NCBI GenBank assembly: GCA_037442205.1
Contig: JBBIQS010000006.1
Location: 62,001 to 126,000 of the forward strand
Reading direction: 5' to 3'
Length of the DNA: 64,000 nt
Source of the DNA: JBBIQS01 sp037442205
Lineage (GTDB): Bacteria > Myxococcota > Myxococcia > Myxococcales > UBA5297
The notes under the pieces are model-generated. The model was not told the DNA's origin. It searched no databases and worked only from the letters and a program-made list of their open reading frames with translations. Shown one piece after another: positions 1-7,891 of this stretch. Each line of letters starts with the position of its first letter. Position 1 is the stretch's first letter. The position numbers and the translations under genes are program-made.

Positions 1-663
1 CACGCCCGCCGGATAGTCGTAGTTGACCCCGCCGTTGGCGGTGAAGGTGAAGTCGAACCCGCGAACCGGGAGCGAGGGGTCGAGCGTGTAGACGAAGGAG
101 TCCAGCCCGCGGCCGCGAAAGGAGATCTCGAAGCGCAGCCTCTCTTGCGGCTGGGCACGCCCGGTCCAGACGAGGCGATCGTTGTCTCCCGCGAGGTCCA
201 CCGGGGCCTGCGCTCCGTTCACCAGGAGGACCAGGTCCGACAGCAGCACCTGGTTCTTCTGCGCCTGGATCGGAAACACGAAGACCAGGTCGATGGCGTG
301 TCCCTCGCCGTTGGCCACCTCGTAGCGCCCGTGAAAGTCGAAGTCGAAGCCGGAGAAGTAGACCAGCCCGCGCTTGCGGTAGTTCATCGTCGTCTGGACG
401 CTGACCTCCTGCTTGTCGAGCACCATGGCGCCGAGCGTGTTGAAGACCGCGCCGCTGGCGACGTAGCGAACCGACGGGGCGCTCTGGGAGATGGGAGCAC
501 CCCATCGATCCATCACGTCCCGGCGCAGCTCGCCTCCGGCGAACGAGGTCCGATCCGAGATCTGGGCCGAGATCACTGCCGACACGAAGCCGACGATCAG
601 CAGGCTCATCGGAAGATGAAGGCGAAACGGCACCACCACCGCGGCTTTGAGCCAGCGCCACAT
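1..663 (-). CDS. Membrane-anchored protein of unknown family, C-terminus cut by window edge
   Basis: The reading frame runs from an ATG at 663 down to base 1 with no stop, so about 221 residues are visible and the C-terminus lies outside the window. Near residues 16-34 there is one hydrophobic segment (MSLLIVGFVSAVISA), then a long beta-rich stretch with alternating polar and hydrophobic residues, including GRGLDSFVYTL and ending in NGGVNYDYPAGV. I do not recognise the family with certainty. One transmembrane anchor followed by a beta-rich extracytoplasmic part recalls the first half of CreD-type inner-membrane proteins, but that is a weak impression. The visible part carries no catalytic motif. 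The gene is transcribed in the same direction as the methyltransferase gene upstream of it, 172 bases away. Confidence 0.7.
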   Translation of the reverse strand, partial: MWRWLKAAVVVPFRLHLPMSLLIVGFVSAVISAQISDRTSFAGGELRRDVMDRWGAPISQSAPSVRYVASGAVFNTLGAMVLDKQEVSVQTTMNYRKRGLVYFSGFDFDFHGRYEVANGEGHAIDLVFVFPIQAQKNQVLLSDLVLLVNGAQAPVDLAGDNDRLVWTGRAQPQERLRFEISFRGRGLDSFVYTLDPSLPVRGFDFTFTANGGVNYDYPAGV

Positions 664-835
664 GCGCACCTCCCTTTTTCGAGAGGCGCTGTGCAAGGGC
701 TGTGCGCAGGCCTCCTGGGAGCGGGAGCGCCAGGAATCTCGGCGGGTTATCGCGATAGACGAGCCGCAGTGCGTCTGCCCCGCCGCAGAGGACGCGGGCG
801 GCGGGACGCGAGCGGATGCGGCGGGCGGGGAAGGC

Positions 836-1393
836 TCAGCCGCGGACGAGCACGGCTGCTCGACTCATCCACTCCTCGGGCCGGCCCTCGACGCGCAGCC
901 CGGCGCGCTCGGCCAGCTGGAGCTCTTCCTCGAAGAGGCTCTGCCCCACGTGCATGCGCGGCTCGGCCAGGATCATCTTCCCACCCGGCTTGAGGCAGGC
1001 CGCCAGCTCGGCGAAGAACCCCTCCTGGTTCTCGACCTCGTGCGCCCTCCAGACGACCACCGCCAGGTCGACCTTCCCCTCGAGGTCGGAGACTCCCATC
1101 GACTGCTGGCTGGCCAGGCGCGCGTCGACCCTGCCGTCCAGCCCGGCGGCAGCCATCCGCCGCTTCAGGGCCTCGAGCATCTTCGGCTGCACGTCGACCA
1201 CGTGGACTCGGCCGTCGGGCCCCACCGCTCGAGCGATCTCCTGAGTGAAGAACCCCATGCCGCAACCCGGCTCGAGCACCGTCATCCCCGAGCGGACGTG
1301 CCCGCCGAGCGTCTTGCGGGGGTCCTGCACCAGCCGGCGCAGCGGATTGGCCAGCGCGTACCCCAGCCACCACGGACAGACTCTTTCGGCCAT
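836..1393 (-). CDS. Class I SAM-dependent methyltransferase
   Basis: This 185-residue protein has the Rossmann-type methyltransferase fold. Motif I reads VLEPGCGMGF, the acidic loop VHVVDVQPKM should hold the SAM ribose, and KPGGKMILAEP is the usual post-motif strand. It lacks an extended substrate domain, so the substrate cannot be named; small-molecule or lipid targets are typical of such short stand-alone enzymes. An in-frame ATG at 1411 exists, but the ATG at 1393 follows an AGGAGAG ribosome site by about five bases and is preferred. It is divergent from the caspase-like gene at 1548, with about 154 bases between the two starts. Confidence 0.85.
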   Translation of the reverse strand: MAERVCPWWLGYALANPLRRLVQDPRKTLGGHVRSGMTVLEPGCGMGFFTQEIARAVGPDGRVHVVDVQPKMLEALKRRMAAAGLDGRVDARLASQQSMGVSDLEGKVDLAVVVWRAHEVENQEGFFAELAACLKPGGKMILAEPRMHVGQSLFEEELQLAERAGLRVEGRPEEWMSRAAVLVRG

Positions 1394-1478
1394 CGGATCT
1401 CTCCTGGGCATGCTGCACCCTCAGCCTGGATTCCAGGCGCCCCTTCTCTAGCGCCGCGGCGGCAGGATAGCGCGCCGG

Positions 1479-1508
1479 TTGAGCGAGACGCGGCGCGGCA
1501 TGTAGGCT
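1479..1508 (+). promoter_or_regulatory. Putative promoter of the caspase-like gene
   Basis: TTGAGC, an 18-base spacer and TAGGCT lie 40-69 bases upstream of the GTG start at 1548. The layout closely matches the promoter placed before the facing ECF sigma gene (TTGACC, 18 bases, TAGCTT). It is a consensus match by eye only. Confidence 0.4.
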
Positions 1509-1547
1509 TCTTCCCTCTTCCGGCCGCCAGCCCTGCGGAGCCTCCGC

Positions 1548-3425
1548 GTGCACTTTCCCCATCGACTGATTCCCCTCCTCGCCGCCGGGCTGACGCTGCT
1601 CGCGGCCGCCGCGGCCTCCGCCGAGGAGCGCTTCGCGCTGGTCTTCGGCGACAACGTCGGCTGGGCCAACGACCAGCCGCTGCGCCACGCCGAAACCGAC
1701 GCCGAGCACGTGCGCTCGGTGCTGATCGAGCTGGGCGGCTTTGCCCCCGACCGCGTGGTCCTGCTGCGCGCCCCGCTCACCGGCGACGTCCGCGCCCAGC
1801 TCCGCCGACTGAGCGAAACCCTGCGCGGCCTCAAGTCCGAGAGCCTGGTGCTCGTCTACTACTCCGGACACGCCGACCAGCGGCATCTGCACCTGCGCGG
1901 CGAGCCGATGACCCACGACGAGTTCCACGAGCTGGTGCGCGACCTGCCGGCGACGGTGCGGGTTGGCATCCTCGACGCCTGCAAGTCGGGCTCGATCCTC
2001 GCCTCCAAGGGCGCCCGGCCGGTGACGCCGTTCGAGGTGAAGGTGGTGGACGATCTGAAGGTCTCCGGCGTCGCCTTCCTCACCTCCAGCGGCGCCGACG
2101 AGCTGTCGCAGGAGACGCGCGCGCTGGCGGGCTCGGTCTTCACCCACCACCTGGTCTCCGGAATGCGCGGGGCGGCCGATGCCGACCTGGACGGCCAGGT
2201 CACCCTGTCCGAGGCCTACGGCTACGCCCACGCCCGGACCACGGCCGACACCGCGCCCACCCCCGTGCCCCAGCGCCCGGCCTTTCGCTTCGAGCTCAAG
2301 GGCCAAGGCGAGGTGGTGCTGACCCGCGTCGTCCAGGCGGCCGCGTCGCTGGTCCTGCCTCGCGCCGACGGGGATCGCTACGTGGTGATGGATCCTCAGG
2401 AGTGGCAGCTGGTCGCCGAGGGGCGCGCCAACCCGCAGCGCGAGACGGTGATCGGGCTGCCCACCGGAACCTACCGGGTCAAGAGGGTGCTCCCTGATCA
2501 CATGGAGGTCGCCGAGGTCGGACTGCAGCCGGGGATGCGGCTTCCGGTGGGCGCGCTGGCCTTCGCCCCGGTTCCGCTCTCGAACGGCCTGCTCAAGGGC
2601 CGCCCCGAGGACACCGACCTGGCCGGCATGCGCGAGTTCCAACGCCAGCAGGCCTTCAAGATGCTCGCCAGCGGCGAGGCGGGCTCGGCGCTGACGATCT
2701 TCAGCAACCTCCTCGCCAGCCAGCCGGACGATTGGGCCTCGGTGCGAGGCAAGGCCCGCGCCCTGGTGCGGCTGGCCGAGGCCTACGAGCAAGTCGGCGA
2801 CCACGTCCACGAGCGCGAGTCGCTGCGCGGGGCGCTGGTCACCGATCCCACCCTCTCCGAGGACCCGGACTTCCGCGCGTGGTACCGGCGGCTGGACGAG
2901 TTGGACCGGGGGGCGCTGCGCGAGCAGGAGATTCGCCGCAGCGTCGAGCGCGAGCTCAAGCAGAACCCGCGGCTCAAGCGCCACTTCGGCCTGGGCGTCG
3001 ACACCTTCACTCCCCGCGGCTTCTTCTCGCTAGTGGCCACCGGGATCGTCGCCGACATGGTGATGCCGCACCTGGCGGTGGACTTCGTCGGCCCCGGGCT
3101 AGACCTGGGAGTGCGGGTGGTTCCAATGGGCTGGAACTTCAGCCCCTTCGTCGGAGTGGGGGCGCACCTGACCGGCGCAACTCTGGGCTGGATGGAGCCC
3201 AACCGGAGCGTGCTCACTGGCAGCACCAACGGAGTCCAGTCCTACCAACTCACCTACCAGGACATCTTCGGCAAGTCGGTCCACTTCGACCTAGGGGTGC
3301 AGTACTTCGCGCAGTGGGGCTTCGCCACCGAGCTGGGGCTGGGGCTGACGCTCTACCGCGACAGCAAGGCCGACAGCTTGGGGCTGATGATCCTGCCGCT
3401 GCTCAACGTAGGGTTCTTCTTCTAG
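1548..3425 (+). CDS. Secreted caspase-like (C14) peptidase with TPR-like middle and C-terminal beta-barrel-like domain
   Basis: The 625-residue protein begins at a GTG preceded by CGGAG. Residues 1-25 are a Sec signal peptide ending ASA. Residues 28-240 resemble a caspase p20 domain: the catalytic His is H108 in VLVYYSGHAD and the Cys is C145 in ILDACKSGS, and a later segment (DADLDGQVTLSEAYGYA) is typical of bacterial metacaspase-like proteins. The middle (about 360-470) is helical and TPR-like. The last 150 residues alternate short amphipathic strands and end in LLNVGFFF, a terminal aromatic as in outer-membrane barrels. Site of action (periplasm, possibly outer-membrane anchored) is inferred. 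It runs tail to tail with the anti-sigma gene, nine bases apart, and shares a similar promoter with the sigma gene, so a functional link is likely. Confidence 0.85.
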   Translation: MHFPHRLIPLLAAGLTLLAAAAASAEERFALVFGDNVGWANDQPLRHAETDAEHVRSVLIELGGFAPDRVVLLRAPLTGDVRAQLRRLSETLRGLKSESLVLVYYSGHADQRHLHLRGEPMTHDEFHELVRDLPATVRVGILDACKSGSILASKGARPVTPFEVKVVDDLKVSGVAFLTSSGADELSQETRALAGSVFTHHLVSGMRGAADADLDGQVTLSEAYGYAHARTTADTAPTPVPQRPAFRFELKGQGEVVLTRVVQAAASLVLPRADGDRYVVMDPQEWQLVAEGRANPQRETVIGLPTGTYRVKRVLPDHMEVAEVGLQPGMRLPVGALAFAPVPLSNGLLKGRPEDTDLAGMREFQRQQAFKMLASGEAGSALTIFSNLLASQPDDWASVRGKARALVRLAEAYEQVGDHVHERESLRGALVTDPTLSEDPDFRAWYRRLDELDRGALREQEIRRSVERELKQNPRLKRHFGLGVDTFTPRGFFSLVATGIVADMVMPHLAVDFVGPGLDLGVRVVPMGWNFSPFVGVGAHLTGATLGWMEPNRSVLTGSTNGVQSYQLTYQDIFGKSVHFDLGVQYFAQWGFATELGLGLTLYRDSKADSLGLMILPLLNVGFFF

Positions 3426-3434
3426 AGGCAGGCG

Positions 3435-4145
3435 CTACTTCTTGGTGAGCACCAGCTCGACCACCTGCGCCCCGCTCGGCAGCGCCTGCTGGAGCGAGCC
3501 CCCGGTCTTAAGCGCCTCCAGCACCGGCGCGAGGCGGAAGCGCCCGCCGGCGACGATCGCCACCAGCCGCTCCTGACCTTTGCTCGCGTCGAGCTCGACC
3601 GCTCCCGGCAGCAGGGGCGAGGCCGGGTCGTAGAGTTCCGCCCACTCGGAGCCGAACGGGTAGTAGGCGCTGACCTCGCCGACGGGATCGCGGCTGAGCA
3701 CCGCGGCGAAGCCGGGACCACCCGCGCGAACCTCGAAGCGCAGGGACGCGCCGGGGGCGACCGCGGCGCCGCTCTCCAGCCGGAGGCTCCGCTCTCCCTG
3801 CTTGAGATAGACCACCAGCGACACCCCGCCCTTGGCCGCGAAATCGTCCTGGGCCGGTGGGGCAACTCGCAGCAGCATCATCGCCGCCGCCGCCACCAGG
3901 GGCGCGGCGAAGGCCGGCAGCAGCCACAGCCGCCTGCGCTGCCGACTGCTCTCGAACCGAGCAACCAGCGGTCCCGGCGGATGCATCGTCAAGAAAGCCT
4001 GGGAATCGGCACGCAGCTCGTCGAGCCGAGCGCGGTCGGCGGGAGAGTCCTGCAGCGCCTTCTCGATCCGGCTCTTGTCCGCGTCACCCAGGTCCTGGGC
4101 GAGGTAGCGCTCCAGCAGCGCGTCTTTGATTTGCCGGCCGTTCAT
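3435..4145 (-). CDS. Transmembrane anti-sigma-like protein with DUF4384-like C-terminal domain
   Basis: The 236-residue protein has a short helical cytoplasmic part (1-70) containing ALLERYLAQDLG, the usual opening of anti-sigma domains but without the zinc-binding His/Cys set. One transmembrane helix follows (about 73-93), then a periplasmic beta-rich domain holding the YYPFGSEWAELY and PGAVELD segments typical of DUF4384. DUF4384 domains are often found with caspase-like proteins. Its ATG overlaps the sigma-factor stop by four bases (ATGA), so the two are translationally coupled. The expected role is to hold the sigma factor at the inner membrane and respond to a periplasmic cue; the facing caspase-like protein is a candidate partner or target. 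Its role as an anti-sigma factor rests on context. Confidence 0.75.
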   Translation of the reverse strand: MNGRQIKDALLERYLAQDLGDADKSRIEKALQDSPADRARLDELRADSQAFLTMHPPGPLVARFESSRQRRRLWLLPAFAAPLVAAAAMMLLRVAPPAQDDFAAKGGVSLVVYLKQGERSLRLESGAAVAPGASLRFEVRAGGPGFAAVLSRDPVGEVSAYYPFGSEWAELYDPASPLLPGAVELDASKGQERLVAIVAGGRFRLAPVLEALKTGGSLQQALPSGAQVVELVLTKK

Positions 4146-4684
4146 GCGGCACCCGCTTGCAGGCGCTGGCTGCGCGCCTTGGCTCGCTCCGCGAACTGGG
4201 CGAGCAGCTTCCCGACGGTCTTGCGCGACAGGTCGAGCGACTGCCCGACCTCCTCGGTGGTGTAGCCCTCGACGAAGTAGAGCATCGCCGCGGTGAGGAC
4301 CCGCGGCTCCTCGCCCTCGGTGAGCAGCGCCAGATCCCGCGCCGCCTCCACCCTCGAAGCCTCTCCCTCCTGCCCTCCGGCTGCCTCCTCCATCGGGCGA
4401 GAATCCTCGTCGTCCTGAACCTGGAGCGGGCGCAGCTTGCCGCTCCAGCGCGACTGGTGGCGAAGCCGGTCCACTGCCTTGAAGGTGGCGATCTGGTAGA
4501 GGATGGTGAATGGCGCCGCCTCGCCCCGCAGGCTCCGCTCGGCCTTCATGAAGGCCAGGAAGGTCTCCTGGGTCAGGTCGAGCGCTTCCTGGTCGTCGTG
4601 GACGAGAGAGCGGATGCGGCGGTGCACGGCCGGCCCGTAGCGGCGATAGAGATCGGCGATCAGCTGGGAGCTCGGGCCGGCCAT
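4142..4684 (-). CDS. ECF-type RNA polymerase sigma factor
   Basis: At 180 residues this is the length of an ECF sigma factor. Region 2 lies in the first 80 residues and includes EALDLTQETFLAFMKA (core binding, -10 recognition) and FKAVDRLRHQSRW. An acidic linker follows. Region 4 is the helix-turn-helix near 142-172 (YTTEEVGQSLDLSRKTVGKL), which reads the -35 element. It overlaps the anti-sigma gene by four bases. A promoter-like element sits directly before the ATG, so the sigma gene may be autoregulated; this is inference. Which ECF group it belongs to cannot be decided by eye. Confidence 0.9.
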   Translation of the reverse strand: MAGPSSQLIADLYRRYGPAVHRRIRSLVHDDQEALDLTQETFLAFMKAERSLRGEAAPFTILYQIATFKAVDRLRHQSRWSGKLRPLQVQDDEDSRPMEEAAGGQEGEASRVEAARDLALLTEGEEPRVLTAAMLYFVEGYTTEEVGQSLDLSRKTVGKLLAQFAERAKARSQRLQAGAA

Positions 4685-4694
4685 GGACTACGGC

Positions 4695-4724
4695 AAGCTA
4701 GAGGAGAGCGACGCCCGCGGTCAA
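4695..4724 (-). promoter_or_regulatory. Putative promoter of the ECF sigma/anti-sigma operon
   Basis: On the minus strand, TTGACC, an 18-base spacer and TAGCTT end only ten bases before the sigma ATG at 4684. A start site six or seven bases past the -10 would leave a leader of about four bases, i.e. a nearly leaderless mRNA. The element overlaps the last codons of the upstream barrel gene. Confidence 0.45.
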
Positions 4725-5285
4725 ACCGAGGATCGGGCCGCCGGGCGAGAGGGCGTCGGTCACCAGCTTGAGCGCGGGGTCGAGCTCGCCGCCGCCACGG
4801 ACGCTGACGTTGTTCGAGCGCAGAGAGACGCTCCAGCCGGCGCGCAGCGCCATCCACACCCACTTCCCGAAGGAGAACCGGTACCCGAGCGCGGCGTTGG
4901 CCGCGGGGGTGAAAAGCAGATCGGCGGTCTGGGCAACCTGGCCGTTGACGGTCAGCGCGGTGCTGCCGCCGGTGTTGAGGGCCAGCCCGGCCTCCAGGAA
5001 GAGCCCGGCGCGGTTGATCCCGAAGGGATAGGCGCGCACCTGCGGCGTGAAGCGCAAGCCCCAGGCCGCGCTCCCGGCCCCCAGTCCGATGGAGAGGTGG
5101 TCGATCACCCGGAAATCGGCCTCGACCCCTTCGGTTCCCGCCGGACCGTTCCAGCCGGTGCTCAGCCCGAGGTCGAGGCGGTGCTTCGACTCGGGGAGCT
5201 GGGTGTCGGGTTCCTGGGCGAGCGCCGGCGAGCCCGACAGCGCCATCAGGGCGAACATCAGGGTCAATGCGATCTTCTTGATCAT
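4698..5285 (-). CDS. Small outer-membrane beta-barrel protein
   Basis: The 195-residue protein starts with a clear Sec signal peptide (MIKKIALTLMFALMALSG, cleavage after ALAQ). The rest alternates short amphipathic strands with glycine-rich turns (LSIGLGAGSAAWGLRF, LFLEAGLALNTGG, ALGYRFSFGKW), as expected for an eight- to ten-strand outer-membrane barrel of the OmpA/OmpW type. Longer open frames extend upstream to 5441, but the ATG at 5285 is preceded by AAGGAG and begins exactly at the signal peptide. It ends about 13 bases before the ECF sigma start on the same strand, so the three genes may be partly co-transcribed. No enzymatic motif is visible. Confidence 0.75.
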   Translation of the reverse strand: MIKKIALTLMFALMALSGSPALAQEPDTQLPESKHRLDLGLSTGWNGPAGTEGVEADFRVIDHLSIGLGAGSAAWGLRFTPQVRAYPFGINRAGLFLEAGLALNTGGSTALTVNGQVAQTADLLFTPAANAALGYRFSFGKWVWMALRAGWSVSLRSNNVSVRGGGELDPALKLVTDALSPGGPILGLTAGVALL

Positions 5286-5394
5286 CGGACGGCTCCTTGC
5301 GGCAGCTCTTGGCTGCTCATGAGTTCGCAAGGTCAGTCGTCTGGCCGCCGAAGTCGGGGAAGCGGAGCTGGCCGGACGGCGAGCGCCGTCCCGG

Positions 5395-6132
5395 CTACCG
5401 AGCGGTTTCGGCGCCCTTCGGGCGCTCGGCGCAGCCGGCAACGAACTGCTCGATCAACCTCGCCGATTGCTCCGGGGCGCGCTGCAGCACCAGGTGAGGC
5501 GTGTCCAACCGCTCGACGCGAAAATCGGGGATGAGCTGGGCCAGCTCATCGGGCAATTCGCGGCGCATCAGGCCTTCCCCGGCTGCCGCCAGGTAGAGAG
5601 CCGGCACCGGGCACGAGCGAGCCTCTTCCGTGGCGTCGGCCTTGAGGGCAGCCTGCGCGCGGGTCGCCAGGACTTCCGGCGCCACTGTGGTCACGGCGAC
5701 CTGAAAATCGGCCACCAGCTGCTCCGGCGCGTCGGTGCCGGCCAGCGCCTTGTGAATCACGAATCGCGGCAGCGGCCGGCGGAAGAGGGTCGGCCCCACC
5801 GCCCAAGAGAAGGCCGACAGGTAGCTGGGCACCGGGCGGCGGTGGAAGGTGGCCACCAGCACCAGCCCGATCAGCCCGCGCGGTGCCTTCGCCGCCAGCT
5901 TGAGCGCCAGGGGCCCGGCAAAGGACTCGCCCAGCAACACCCATGGGCGATCTTGCGGCAACTCGGGCAGCACGCGCTCGAGGAGCGCGTCATAGCCCAG
6001 TGGCAGGTCGCGCGGATAGCGAACGACGCGCGGCCCGAGGCTCGAGGGCAGCGCGGCGCAGAACGCCTCGAAGAACTCGCCGGTGCCGTCCAGGCCGGGC
6101 AGGAGGACGAGGGGGAGGGATGAACTCGGCAT
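5395..6132 (-). CDS. Alpha/beta-hydrolase fold enzyme
   Basis: The 245-residue protein begins with LPLVLLPGLDGTG, the oxyanion-hole region of alpha/beta hydrolases. The nucleophile elbow is GESFAG with Ser70, and a C-terminal His lies in LDTPHLVLQ. The lid region (about 100-150) is short and hydrophobic. Esterase- or lipase-like hydrolysis of an ester or thioester is the usual activity; the substrate is not apparent. It stands 109 bases upstream of the barrel gene on the same strand. Confidence 0.85.
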   Translation of the reverse strand: MPSSSLPLVLLPGLDGTGEFFEAFCAALPSSLGPRVVRYPRDLPLGYDALLERVLPELPQDRPWVLLGESFAGPLALKLAAKAPRGLIGLVLVATFHRRPVPSYLSAFSWAVGPTLFRRPLPRFVIHKALAGTDAPEQLVADFQVAVTTVAPEVLATRAQAALKADATEEARSCPVPALYLAAAGEGLMRRELPDELAQLIPDFRVERLDTPHLVLQRAPEQSARLIEQFVAGCAERPKGAETAR

Positions 6133-6202
6133 GAGGGCTTACAGCAGCGCCCCGCCCGGAGGTCCGAGCAGGGCGCGGAAGTTCAATCGGCAGAGCGCGA
6201 GC

Positions 6203-7672
6203 TCAGTAGTTCATGCAGCAGGAGACCGGCGCCGACGCAGTCCCACCGTTACAGTGAACCCGCCCCTTGTACGGAGGCCAGGGCCCGTACCAGATGGGAT
6301 AGTCGCCGGTCAGGCACTGGGTGCCTCCCTGGCTGCTCCAGAAGGACCGGCGGTGACCCTCGGTGTTGCTGAACCCCCCCACGATCCAGGAGTAGCTCGT
6401 CGGCTCGCAGCCGCCGAGCATCCCGTAGATGGTGACCTCCTGGTAGTTGCAGACGTGCCAGCCGGCGCCGCAGACCGATGCTCCGGAGGGATCGATGTCG
6501 AGCTTGGCATTGAGCCCCGCGGTGGGATCGGTGTAGGTCATCGGCGCGGTGAACTTCACCCGGCTGCACGAGATGATTGGCTGGCTGCCGCCCAGGTTCG
6601 GCGAGACCAGGAACCGGAGCGCTCCATTCCAGGCGAGGGTGGAGGTCGCCGCCCGGACGTCCACGTTGTCGAAGAAGTCGAAGTAGGTGTTGCCGACGTC
6701 GTAGATGGCGTGCGCCGAGTCGGTGGCGAGGATGGTGATGTTCCCGGCGGCGGTGGTCAGGGTGATCTTCTCGACGTAGAGGTTGACGTCGCAGGTGCCG
6801 TTGTTCCAGTCGCTGGTGAAGACCACCGCTACCTCCGAGGCATAGCGGGAAGGCGCGACGGCGATGGTGAAGGGCTGGTAGGCGCTGGCGTTGGTGACAT
6901 CCTTTCCACCGACGATCCTGCCGTTGACGTAGAGGTCGAAGTGCGGCGCCGGCGCCGGAGTCGGGCAGACGTCGGCCTTCGCGCTGACGACCACCTGGCT
7001 GATGATCGCCGCTGCCGCGCCGGCGGCCGGGTTCGTCAGGCCGGCGGGGATCCCGGTGAGCTTGGAGAAGTCGTGCAGGCTGGCGGCGTGCTCGCCGTCG
7101 ACCAAGTCGGCATCGAGGCCGTTGCCGGTGCCCGTCGGCAGCCGCGCCAAGGCCATGGTCCCAGAGGTGATGTCCGAGGTGGCGTGGGTGTGGGCGCCCA
7201 GCGAGGCGCTGGGGACCTGGCCGCTGGCGTCAATGACGGTGGTGCTGCCGACTTTGAGGGTGCCGCCGTTGGCCACGGTGATGCTGCTGGCGTTCACCGT
7301 CCCGCCCACCACGTCGCGCGCCTGCCCGGCTTGGATGGCGTAGGCCACCGAGCCCACCTCCTGGCGCGGCGACAGCTCGCTTCCGCCGATCTTGACCCCG
7401 ACGTAGCGGGCCGAGCCGTCGAACAGGCCGGCGGGAAACGCGGTGACGCTTCCCAGGAAGGTGGCGTAGTAGCCATCGGACAGCGCCAGGATCTGGTCCT
7501 CGGTCCAGAGCGTCTGGCCGCCGTTGGCCGCATCCGCGATGAAGAAGGTGACGGTCTTCGAACCGGAGGCCGGAGTGCCGTCGGCGTTGAGCAGCCGGCC
7601 CTGGTAGCCGAGCTTGTTCGGCACCTGGGCCAGGGCCAGCGAGGGGACCAACAGCAGCAAGAGCAGTCGCAT
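6203..7672 (-). CDS. Secreted fibre-like modular protein with carbohydrate-binding-like domain
   Basis: The start at 7672 opens a signal peptide (MRLLLLLLVPSLALAQ) and gives 489 residues. The first 120 residues are the module shared with the proteins at 43328 and 45359: KLGYQGRLLNADGTP, LALSDGYYATFLG, SPRQEVGSVAYA, GGTVNASSITV. Around residues 240-370 a beta-sandwich reads FTIAVAPSRYASEVAVVFTS then VNLYVEKITL, the pattern of calcium-dependent CBM36/60-like carbohydrate-binding domains. The C-terminal 120 residues are Cys-rich (PGASVCGAGWHVCNYQEV and a final CCMNY) and unknown to me. It is probably exported and binds a glycan at the cell surface or outside; this is inferred from the domains. 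A decayed paralogue lies directly upstream. Confidence 0.8.
   Translation of the reverse strand: MRLLLLLLVPSLALAQVPNKLGYQGRLLNADGTPASGSKTVTFFIADAANGGQTLWTEDQILALSDGYYATFLGSVTAFPAGLFDGSARYVGVKIGGSELSPRQEVGSVAYAIQAGQARDVVGGTVNASSITVANGGTLKVGSTTVIDASGQVPSASLGAHTHATSDITSGTMALARLPTGTGNGLDADLVDGEHAASLHDFSKLTGIPAGLTNPAAGAAAAIISQVVVSAKADVCPTPAPAPHFDLYVNGRIVGGKDVTNASAYQPFTIAVAPSRYASEVAVVFTSDWNNGTCDVNLYVEKITLTTAAGNITILATDSAHAIYDVGNTYFDFFDNVDVRAATSTLAWNGALRFLVSPNLGGSQPIISCSRVKFTAPMTYTDPTAGLNAKLDIDPSGASVCGAGWHVCNYQEVTIYGMLGGCEPTSYSWIVGGFSNTEGHRRSFWSSQGGTQCLTGDYPIWYGPWPPYKGRVHCNGGTASAPVSCCMNY
7271..7489. repeat. Near-identical repeat shared with 8659-8879
   Basis: About 219 bases coding for the C-terminal half of the shared N-terminal module are nearly identical to 8659-8879. 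About 120 bases (7351-7470 against 8741-8860) differ at only a couple of positions, which points to recent duplication or gene conversion. Confidence 0.85.
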
Positions 7673-7891
7673 GAGGACCTCTTTCCGCGCGTGCGAGCGA
7701 CGGGGCGTAACACTCGGACGGAGTGTATCAGAGGGACGCGGCAACGCCTGTAAGTTACCGGATACTGCTGGGAAGAGACGGCCTCGACTGCAAACGCGCC
7801 GGGAGGTCGTCCGAACGCGGAAGGCCCTTCCCAAGCCGGCCGCCCCCAAGCCGCGGCGAGACGCGGCCTGGGCAACCAGGGCGCTCGGAGG

